Notes under the pieces: model-generated | The model's input: only the letters and a program-made list of their open reading frames with translations | The model's database searches: none | Told to the model about the DNA's origin: nothing | In this document: positions 33,271 through 44,300 of the stretch, in pieces | How positions within the stretch are numbered: position 1 is the stretch's first letter | Layout: each line of letters begins with the position of its first letter | Program-made: the position numbers and the translations under genes | Assembly (NCBI RefSeq): GCF_018320785.1 | Contig: NC_054876.1 | Coordinates: 22,032,212-22,096,211, forward strand | Length of the DNA stretch: 64,000 nucleotides | Reading direction: 5' to 3' | From: Cheilinus undulatus | Lineage: Eukaryota; Chordata; Actinopteri; Labriformes; Labridae

Positions 33271-33381
33271 CACCAGGTGCAGAGGAGCATGACTATTGAA
33301 GAAAAGGACTTTGCCTTTGAAGCAGCTCCTTTTGATTTCTTAACCACAAAAGACATGGAGAAGATATTCGAAACACTTTAA
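33271..33381 (+). CDS. candidate alternative skp1 terminal exon or orphan exon
   Basis: Directly after a strong acceptor (TTTTTTCATAG, with a T-rich tract) there is an open frame of 36 codons. It begins HQVQRS, contains MTIEEKDFAF and FDFLTTKDMEKIFETL, and ends with TAA at 33379-33381. An AATAAA lies 100 bases on at 33482-33487. The frame is phase 0, exactly what is needed to splice from the skp1 exon ending at 32300, in place of VRKENQWCEEK. I do not recognise the peptide. It may be chance, a fish-specific alternative end, or an exon of another transcript. Confidence 0.25.
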   Translation, partial: HQVQRSMTIEEKDFAFEAAPFDFLTTKDMEKIFETL

Positions 33382-33489
33382 TACATCAAACAAAAACAAG
33401 GAATACATCAGAGGCTTTTGAGGCGTAAAAAATACAAAAACATCTCTGAGGTGTTGCCACTAATGACGTGAACATCCTCAAAATAAAAC

Positions 33490-34913
33490 GAGCTATTTCT
33501 AGCACAAGAGCTCTCTCTGCTGGAGGAAAACGGTTTTGCTGTACAAAAGCTCAGCCTGCAGGTAACAGAGTGCTGGAAGCTGAGTTTGAAGCTGCAGTAA
33601 ATTAAAGCCGTTTAAATCAAATCTTATTCTGTCAACATTGAACATGCACAGATCGAGAACACAAGATATCTTTTAAATGATCCTGCAGTAACACTTGAAC
33701 AAAAAAGTGAAATTCTGCACAGAAGACAAACACAAACTGTATTGCTTTAGAAATGATACAAACTAAAATCTTTTTTGTTATTTCTTTTGTTTTTACATAA
33801 AAACATATAAAAAGTTTAATTATAATAGGGAATTCCAACATTTATAAAACTTTACAACACAACGCAATATAATAGTACCAATTTGGTCTCGGGTTAGTTT
33901 ACGGAGCTGCAAAAATGTTCAGTCAAAAGAAAAGCCTTCCTCTTTATCTCTTCACCAGCGGACTTTCAAAAATACAGGTGAGAAAAATACATAACAAAAT
34001 TCAGAGAACAAAAATGTAACAGTTGATAAAGCAAGAAACTGACAGCCTGAAAGTGCCTAGAAATTACTGGAACTCGAAGTGTTTATGCTGTTACTTGTGT
34101 AATTTTGAGACTTTTTTAACCTGTTAAAGCATTTTACTGAGTCAAGCAAATACGCATGATATGCAATATGAGATAATTGGAAATGGAATAAAACTGAAGT
34201 GAAAACGGCAGCTTAAAGTTGGTCTCTTTAAAGCTGAGGTTCTGCTGGTCCAGCTCTCTGCTCCCCTCAGGTTTGATCTTATGAAACTTGCGGATGATAA
34301 GGACTGGATTTTAGAGTTAAATATAAAACAGTTCAAAAAGGCTCTCAATTTGAATCTTGGAACTCTGCCTTTTGTTTCATTCTTAAGATAAAGCAGAGCT
34401 GAGTTAAATATGTGATTGTCAGTAGGAGCACAGGGTGGACTTTACACAGGAGTATCAGGGGGCTTATGGCTTTTATTTGTAAAATAATGTTAGGAAGCAG
34501 AGCTGTCCTCAAGGCAAGACCAATCACTTTGATAGAATTCAGGATCTCTACAAATGGAACATCATCGGCTAAGGGTTCAGGGGCTGTATCCTCCAGATTT
34601 ATCCCCCTTCAAATCACAGCAGCTGCCCATTTGAACTTTTCATGCCAAACTTGGACACCCTTTTGAAAGTATGAATAGCCTCAGTACATGCTTACAGTTA
34701 TCCACCATGAAGACAGTTTTCCAGTGACTGATGACAACCTGAGCCACATCTTTTCCAAATCTGACATTTGACACTTCAAATCAAATACCATGGAGGATTC
34801 AGCCTCTGACCAGAACACTGTGAGAACTATGAGAATGTCACCAGGTGAGGATTTTCATGGCTCTGGAAGAAGCTAAAGTGAAGAGGATCATGGATGTGAG
34901 AACACCACATCGA
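33490..34913 (-). other. tcf7 3'UTR / gap between convergent skp1 and tcf7
   Basis: No coding signal. As tcf7 ends at 34914 on the minus strand, at least part of this is its 3'UTR; a minus-strand AATAAA is present at 34472-34477. Confidence 0.5.
34472..34477 (-). terminator. tcf7: tcf7 candidate polyadenylation signal
   Basis: TTTATT on the plus strand is AATAAA on tcf7's strand, about 440 bases past the tcf7 stop. It was the clearest candidate hexamer seen in the gap; longer 3'UTRs using signals further left cannot be excluded. Confidence 0.4.
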
Positions 34914-35310
34914 TCACTGAGTCTCTGTTAGCACTTTAAGAGAAAGTCCTGCTGCCTTGGCGGCCGATAGCGCCGCCGTCGAGCTGTGCATTTGCTTGCT
35001 GGACAGTTCCAGGTGTGTGTGGCTGTGTTTGGTTGCTGGCTGTTGGAGGTCGCAGCGCTTGATGGCTGACTGCTGCAGGGGCAGGCGTGTGTGTGAGCGT
35101 GTGTGTGCCGGAGGAGACAACAGGAGACGTGTTGATGGGGAGGTGGGAGTAGGAGGGGAGCAGCCAGGGGAGAGTGGGCGGTGCTGGTGCTGGTAGAGAC
35201 GGTGGCGGGCAGGGGAGGGGGATGGGGGAGAGTCTATAGCACTTAAATCTGAAGAAGATGGGCTGGGGCAGCCTCCTCCTTGAAGGTAGCGAATGCACTT
35301 CTTTTTCCTC
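34914..35310 (-). CDS. tcf7: tcf7 terminal exon: C-clamp end and E-tail
   Basis: Completes the C-clamp with [20 protein letters not shown], then a 100-residue low-complexity Pro/Ser/His-rich tail ending SLKVLTETQ. The reading frame is fixed by the AG|G Arg codon across the intron. The stop TGA is at 34914-34916. Confidence 0.92.
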
Positions 35311-38300
35311 CTAGGGACAGTCAGAGAGAGTTATCTGTGAATAAAGTGTGGATGGTAAACGTCAGCAGGCTTCAGTGGAGATGCAGCATTCACACGATGT
35401 CATGAACATGGACACACAATCATCACGAACAACACCAAGTATTAGTGTCAGACTATGTACATGGGTTTATGAAGAGTTAATATCCTAGACACTATCGATC
35501 TATTCAGGAAAATTCCTTCACATGAATAATATAAATTTATTAAAAAGACTCTTATTTACAAAATACTGGTTTTATACATTTATTTAAAAGCACAATTTTG
35601 ATATCAGTATCAATCTGAAATTCTATATGAAGATGCTTTTATAAGATAAAAATAAGTAGCTGCATAAATATTCACCCCTTTTAAATGACTGATCTAATTC
35701 AACAGAGGTCCAGCCAATTGGTGCTGAAGCAGGGATCACCTGAGTGCAACGAAACTGTCAAGTGATTGTAGTAGAAAGACACCTGTGTCTGAAAGGTCCA
35801 ATCACTGGTAAATCTTCTTCATCACTGGTATTCCTGGCTACCATTACACCATGAAGACAAGGGAACAGTCCAAGCCACTCAGGTAAAAGATTATTGAGAA
35901 ATATAAGTCAGGGAAAGGATACAACATTTCTAAGGCACTGAATATCCCCTGGAGTTCAGTTTAATCCATCATCTAGAAATGGGAGTAATATAGCACATGT
36001 ATAAATCTGCCTAGATCAGGACGTCCTCACAAACAGAGTGACCGTACAAGAAGGAGACTAGTAAGAGAGGCCCCCAAGACAGCCATGACTATTCAGAAGG
36101 AGTTACAGTCTTTAGCAGCTGAGATGGGAGAGACTCTGCATACAACTGTTGCCTGTTTTCTTCATAATGTCAAAGCTTTATGGGAGAGTGGCAAAGAGAA
36201 AGCCACTGTTGAAGAAAACTTAGATTAAATCTCAACTAGAGTTCACCAAAAAGCATATGGGAAACTGCATGGTCAAGCGGAAGAAAGTTCTTTGGTCTGA
36301 TGAGACCAAAATGATGCTTTTCGGCCATCAGACAAGATACTAGGTTTGGTGGAATCCCAACACTGCACATCAACACAAAAACACCATCCCCACTGTAAAG
36401 CACTGCGGTGGCAGCATCATGCTGTGGGGATGCTTTTCGGCAGGTGGCCCTGGAAGGCTTGTAAAGGTAGAGGGTAAAATGAATGTGGCAAACTATCCTA
36501 GGGGATAATGTTTCTCAGTCTGCAACAGAACTACGGCTTGGGACAAGTTTATTTTCCAGCAAGACAATTACCGGAAGCATACAGAAATGCCGAGTGCGTT
36601 GTTGTGATTACACGACTGTTTGTGCCATGTGATATATTCAAATAGTTTCTGAAAGCTGAGGGGTTGTACTTCACAGCCAACATGTGGTTATTACGGTAAT
36701 TTCACCTTTTCTAACTAAAACTCCAACATCAAATTCCCATTTTTTTCTTAATTTTATTTTAAACAGTTAAAACACTCTTAACATGCAGTACATTGTAAGT
36801 AACTGCCCAGTGTTGAAAGTATTCTGGAAAAATGGCGAAAGCACTTTCTCACAGGACATTTTCTGGGCCTTTTATAGTTAAAATAGGAAAAGAGTCCAGA
36901 GGCTCAGGTGTTAAAGGGTTAAAGACAACAAGGTGAATGTTCTGGAGTGGCCTAGACCTCAATCCAGTAAATGTTTTGTGGCTGGATTTGAAAAATGCTG
37001 TTCACGCCCGATTCATGTGCAACCTGACAGAGCTTGAGCAGTTTGGCCAAGAAAAATGGAGTAAAATTGCAGTGTCCAGATGTGCAAGTCTGATTGAGAC
37101 CTATCCACACAGACTCAGTGCTGTGATTGCAGCCAAAGGTGCATCTACTAAATACTGACTTGAAGAGGGTGAATATGCAGTCACTTATTTTACCTTACAT
37201 ATTTTCATTTAATTATCATTACTTTGTAGAAATCTATTTTTATTTTGACACTAGTTTTCATGGTCAAAATAGCTAAATTATATTGACCATGCTTGATTTA
37301 TAAGATCAATAAAATGGTAAAACCTCCAAGGGGTGAATACTTTTCAGTGTACATTCAGCTTAGTTTAGTTTATAACAGGAAACAGGCAGAAGTAGCTCCC
37401 TACAGAGTTCAAAATTACATTGTAGTCTTCTGTAACCTACAGCATGTTAGTTTGATTCTGAGACAGGCAGCCATCTTTGTTTTTGTAGCATGTTCATTTT
37501 ATGAGCAACTCAGGCTAGCTTTAGCCCATGCTTTCACTCTTCATGCTAAGCCACACCACAGACTCTTAACACAAAGTAAGAATGCTCACATTTTTACTAT
37601 CTTCATTTTTGCAGGGAGGAAAAAGTGCATATCGCAAAATGTCAACAATGGGTGGTATAAAGTGATCACACTTATATTGATAAATAATTTTAGGAGCAGG
37701 AAATACTAATTTTCATTATTCTTCTCCTATATTGGCTTTCTTCCACATGATAAGCATCACGAAAACAGTGTAAAATGAAAACTCAGTGCAAAGCCAGGTG
37801 TTTTGGTTACCAAATTAATGAATAAATTTGCATTTATCTCCTAAACTACTAACTTCCAACTAATGTATTTTTAGATTTATTTTTGGGCTATTTAACCTTT
37901 ATTCCACAGACAGTGGATAGAGTAAGATATGCAGGAGGGAGAGTGGGGAATGGTATGCAAAAAAGGAGCCACAGAGCTGGTGGATGTGGTCGACTTCAGC
38001 ATTTGGACACAGGGCATAACCCAACCTTTAGACCACCAGTACCCCAAACTTCAAACTAACTGCTTAAAGAAGGTAATTGTAAACCTGAGTGACATGCTGT
38101 GAGGTTATTGTACTGCTCAGTGCAGCATCAAAGCAGTTAACAGGATCCCATCATCATTACCAGAATATGAAATGAGTCACCAGGCTAAACCGCAAGGAGA
38201 GACGCAGGGCCATATTTAGAGCGAGCAAGACAGAGGAAGAGTGCAATAGAAAGTGATTTGTAAATGTCAGAGTTCAGCATCAAAAGACGCCTGTTACCAC

Positions 38301-41300
38301 ATTGCATGAATGGAGAAAGTTGAAAGCAGAGAGCACTGCCAAAATGCAAGGCTGCAAGGAGTGTGTCAGTGTAGCTGCGGCGATAAGGATTTGCTCTAAC
38401 CACATTCACACCCCTTTGTTCTCTCAAACCGAAACACACACACATTCTTCAATTTCCATGACGTCATGGTGGGGAAGACAACAGGGTTGCTACAGAGCTG
38501 TGGTGGTAGAAACTTCTACTGCAGAAGAACAAGGATTCCTGAGTCCTGCAAGAGCAATGGACTGCTGCCTAAATCCTGATTATTACTTCTACTGCAGTAT
38601 ATCAGTGCCACTGTCTTCATACTGATAAAAGTGCTAAGACAGTAACATTTTAAGAAAGGATCAAGAAGTCGCTGTTTCAGTGGTATGCTTGAACAGCTCT
38701 CACAGAAAAAGAACATTAAGACGGTGTCTGTGCTATCACAGTATGTCTGAAGTAGGTAATTCTAGAACAACCTCACCAAGTAAAGCTGTTCTCTAAACTA
38801 CAAGTGTATCCAGAGCTTTCTGTTTCCTATCACAGCACGTCTACATATTTTAAAGTGAACTTGCCAAGTTTTTGATGCAACTTTAAGTTAAAGAAAATTA
38901 TGAAAACTGTCTCAGACAGCCACTGTGCACACAGTGAGGACACTGGGATATTCCAAATATTAAGCCATAACTAAAGTATTGACAAACATGGATGCAGGCC
39001 AGGACTTATGAATTACATTCAGCAACTTCTGCTACTGACTAGTGATAGTGAATTGGCTTCTAAGGCCAAAGGTAAGGTTTGAAACATTGTTGGAAGTTTG
39101 ATATTTTCTAAAACAACAGCGCAAATTTGTCATTAGTTGTAGGGCATGCAAATCAGATTTTTATGACCATATGATCATGTTTCTTAGTCTGTTTGTGCAA
39201 TTTTTATGATTGCAATATCATGAGTGATTTTCTTCAAACTCTGCCAGATGTCCACTGTAAATCAGGGATGATCTGTTGAGATTTTGGAGGTCAGAGGTCA
39301 AGGTTATTAGACCTCATGTTCATCTCTTGCAGTGGAGCAGGGCAGTGACTGTTGCTACATTTAGCACACACTGACCTATTCTTGTACACATGTAGAGTAT
39401 ACACGAGCCTTTGCAGGGATTCTCTTCAAACTTTGCACCCCAGTCCACTCTGACTCAAGGACGACCTAGTTAGATTTTAGAGGTCAAAGGTCAAGGCCAT
39501 TGGGCCTTATTTTTGTCCCTTACTTATAAGATTTCTATGAATCACACTACCTCAGTAGCCATCCCAGTCCTTCTGTTTTAACCCACCACTGCACTCTTTG
39601 CCTAGCAACTGGATACCTTGCAGAGTCGTTTAACTGCCAGGTGCTAGTTCTAGTTCATGACTGATTTGAACTACTGTTATTTGTCCTTAAACGGGTGTCT
39701 GAAATCGGTGGAATTCATGTATTTGGCTGAAATAAAAGTCCCATTTTTAAAAAATATGATTTGACATTTTTTCTGCATTTTTTTAAAGCTAATTTCAAAC
39801 AATCATTCTGCTCATATTCTAGTTTTTTTTTTAGGTAGTACACCCCTCTAACACATTCATTTTACATTGCTGCCATGACGCAGAGCACATGAAAGTCCCC
39901 CTCTACTTACAAGATATTTTAAGAAAAGAAATAAACTAGAATACATTTTTTAGATCACAAATCATTAAATCGGCCAAGTGTTTCCTGAAAGCTGATGTCC
40001 AATCACAGCAAATTCTTTTGGATGTAACATGATGACTGATCCTGAAAAGGGATCCTATGGGATACATTTTAACAATAGAGGGGTGATTATTCTACAAACT
40101 TCGTTTCTGGTATTTTTACATTTGAAAATGCATGAATATCTCACTTCATTAACTAAATATTCATGTGTGGAGCAGTGAGTAAGTGACCGATGACATGCAG
40201 AACTCAGGCTGGATTTAAAAACAGTCTGAGGCAGAGCTTGGCTTTAGGCAAGCATAATCTCGCTAACTGTTAGTTAATGGATGGAATCCCTTAAATTTGT
40301 TATAATGTGGGACTATCAAAAGATGACAAGGTAAAGATTGGATGACAGAGAATTCACACAGATGTAGGAAATTATTACTAGCTCTAGAGCAGCTCCGCCT
40401 ATGGGACTACTTGAATAGAAAAGACCCAATCAGAAGGCAGCGATGAGCTGATGGATGGTTAATAAAACAGAGATGCAGAGGTTGATGTGCAACAGCCGTG
40501 TGGCACTATGAAGAGGGTTCAGGCTGATGTTTGGTACACACCTGCATGGACCGCACCAGTCCGTTTGTTGGTTGAGACCGAAGCGAGCCCGGCATTTCTT
40601 AGGAGAGCCCGGGTCTGAGCACAACGCACAGCATGCACAAAACAAGGAGGAAAAATACAGAGGAGCAAAACAGTGTAAAAAAAAAATGTTAGAGGGTGAG
40701 AACAGAGAGAGGAGAGAATAAGACAGGAAGAAAGACATTTCAGAGCTTGTCATGGCAGAAAAAAAAGCACCAACAGAGCCGTTCAGAGAAAGTCAAAATG
40801 TTAGTAGCAGGTTACAGCAATGCAAACATGAACAACCACCAAAATAACCAACAGACACACCCACACAAAAACTGTTCAACAGGTGAGGCATCCTGGGAAA
40901 CAGGCTGTTAAGTTGCACAGACAGATACAGCGAAGGGAGATGTGCTGAGATGCTGTTAGTGAAGATTTAAACGTTTTTTCTTTTTGAGAAAAAAGGTACA
41001 TTTCAAAACTGTTTTAACACTGGAGATCTGATCCTTATTTAGATTCCAATCTTTATTTTTTTGTTAAAAGCCAGGCATGTTTCCAGGTTTTTACTGTTTA
41101 ATTCACAATTACTTCAGAGGAATAGATTTATTTTGCATCATATTAGTCCAATCATTCATTGTTTTGGCAAGCTATTACCATATTCAAGGCTTACAGAGGG
41201 ACTCTCAGAGTACATTTCAGGCCAAAACAAATGCACACTTTGGACACACCTCCTTCATCCCTCAGGTCCTGCCTCCACACTTCCCCCAGGCCTAACCTTG

Positions 41301-44300
41301 CAAAACAGATGGAGTTGCCAGATTCCATGCCCGTCCTCAGGCAGACCTATCTTACAAAACTTCAATCTGTAACTTTTGTTCCTCGTGTACCAATTATCTT
41401 GAGGAGAATAAGGCGATAGCTATGAGCAAGGTTTAGTTCTTGTTATCATGGACATAGGAGGTTGCTGCTGTGGATCTGCTGACTACAACCATTTCATAAT
41501 CATCCTAGCTGCTTTTAGTGATATGGCATTGTTCTGTTTTCTATCAACTCTGGTTGTTATTGCTAATTGTTCACATATTACACTATCCCTATTGATGTTA
41601 TAGCCATATCCTACAAAATTAAGATACGTTTATAGCCATGACACCCATAAATTTATCTTCCATGTGTGGTTTTGTTGTTTCTCTTGTCCCTCTTTCTTCA
41701 TTCCTCTCTTCTCTCTCCCTGCTTCTCCCCCATGCCCTACACCTCTACCCCTTTCCAGCCCCGGTGCAACTTCAGCAGATGGTTGTCAACATGAGTCTGG
41801 CTATGCTTGCGGTTCCTGCTCTTAAAGGGATTTCCTTGCCACTGTAATGGGGCTAGATACTGCTAGTGCTGAGCTCATAGTGATTAGCCTTTGTAAAAAT
41901 ACATCCAAGAATACAGTCTAGACCCACCCTCTTTGTAAAACGCCTTGAGATAACTTTAGTTATTAACTGGCGCTACAAACAAAGATTGATTGATTAATGA
42001 ACAATGTGGCAGCAATTAGCACAGATGCAGCCATAGCAACAGTTTTAATCACACTGAACCACATTTCTTAATTAAAATTGGAGCATAGAAAAACACCAAA
42101 AGCTTTTCTTAGCAGAAAACATCCTTTTGCTCTTCTCCTGAGCAGCCTCAGCATGAGTTTGGGATCGTTCCAGGCGTAGTTTAGTTGTACTGCATGCTGG
42201 TATACAATGGCCGCTGATGAAGTGATTGGTTTGGATATAGCTAAAGCAGCAGTTTCATTAAAACTGGACAAAATTTCTTTATCAAAAGAAGAGCACACTG
42301 AAAGTTTTCCTTGGTGTAAAATATGATTTAGCTCACGTAACTGATATATAAAACAGTCTATCTGTTGTGTCAGGTTACCCTACCCTCCCTTCCTGTTTTT
42401 TCAGAGACTGTCTAGTGCTGATAAACATCTGAAACAAGATTCTGCAATCAGTTTCAAGTGATGATATGCATCTCAAAGTTGACTTGGTTCTTACTAGTTT
42501 GTAAATGTTTTTATTTGCCACTGAGTGGGCAGAGTCATCTCTCTTTCCAGATGTAGTGGCAGGACTTATGGGCAGAGAGGGAGGAATGTGAAAAAGCATT
42601 TATGAAACATGTTTGAGCCTCTGAGTGACATATACAAGCAAATGGAAGTGTCCATCTGTGTAAACATAGAGCTGAGAACAACAAACTAAGAGGAAGTTTG
42701 ACTTCAAGTTATTTTTAATCATTTATTTACACAGGCTATGTTAGATTTTGATGATATAAAAAATAGTCAAAAAGTTGCATGTTAAGCCTTTAAACCTAAA
42801 AGTTTATCTACAAATTTGTATCATTGAGCTTATGGGCTGCTGCAGCTATTACATTCTCACTTTTGATTCTTCCTGGAAATGCTCTGCCCGGCTGCTTATA
42901 GACAACAAATAATCTTCACCTGAAGCTTTCTCTATGCACATTTGTATAGAAAATATATAAATAATATAAATATGTATTGAAAATAAGAGAGAAGGGAGGT
43001 TTTTATCTGATCAATAGAAAGAAGACAATGCCTCAGTGTTTGACATTTCAAATGTAATCAGGAATTGGACACTAAGTTTTGTTACATCGGGAATTCAAAG
43101 GTTAAACTTAGGTTAGATGGAAAGCAGAGTGGGTGGATGTTTTGACGTTAGAGACACATCCTGCCTTTAAGGCATCAACGGTAAGTTCTGCAGAGCGCCA
43201 ACACAAATTCAAGCACAATTCCTCAATCCTCTTCTGATAATGCAGATTCTTTTGTGTTTGCTGACACATTGTAGAACATTATCCATCTTATTAAAGAAAA
43301 GCAAGATATTTAAAGTTGATTTACCTGCATTGGAGTCCTGCAGCTTCTCCCTTTTTCTCCTTTTCTTCTTTCCCTGTGGGAGGAAAAAATATTAAGTTAT
43401 TTATGCAATTATCTGATACAGCTTCAGTTAAGATTGATTTTTACATTCTAGGCATGGTTAATAGTGCAATCCCCACTTTGACAGCAAAAGTTTATGATGC
43501 AGCGTGATCCCAAACTGTTTACTATTCTGAAGAAGGTAGCTTAAAGCACATGTAAACCCTTTTAAAATAAAGAATGCATAACTGAAAGCAGTCAAATCAG
43601 GTCAGGCAACCATCTTCAAAAGCAAGACAAAGCAAGGAAGATATAGAAGACAAAGAAGAAATGTTTTACAAATGTCACTGTCTCCTCAATTAAAAAAAAA
43701 CAAACCAAAAAGAAGTCAGATAAACTCAAAAAATCAGTTTAAAAAGGATTGTAATTATTTGCAGATCACCTCAGATACAAAAACAATCACAATTGTGGTC
43801 ATATTTTTCTCTCTGTATTGTGTGACTGTAAAACATCAGAGTTGTTCGCACACACAGGTGATGGTGAAGTGAGGCCTCATGTTTGGGTGAGATGAAGGAT
43901 GTGGGTACAGAGATCTGCCGCCTACATGTCATGTCTGCCCTCCTCAGCCTGCTGTCAGTAATGTCTATGTGGTTACTCTCTCTGCAACTGCACCTTTCTG
44001 AAGCTCTGCGTCTGTGGGCGTACATGTGTCTACATGTACTACATCTACACTGGGTGTTTTTAGGGCGAAGAGGAGAAACCCTCCACAGCTGCGGGGGCGT
44101 TATGTGGAACTTCATTTCCTGTTTTGCTTACAGGTCCAATGACTTTTTTTTAGCCTCAGGAGAATAGATGAGTGTGGAGGCTGATGAGGGAGGTTCCTTA
44201 AAATAAAACAGCACAGCTAACCACACTGCTTTATCACAAAACTAGACTTCTAAGCCTGAGCTTTTATTTACTATGAATGTCCCCCCATTGTCTATGTGCA

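Noticed and set aside
37293-37709. 138-codon plus-strand frame
   Set aside because: Begins inside the Tc1 terminus and runs through AT-rich intron; no recognisable protein features.
43771-44167. Overlapping long frames on both strands (114 and 94 codons)
   Set aside because: Considered as an alternative tcf7 tail exon, but no phase-compatible splice sites or TCF-like sequence could be found.
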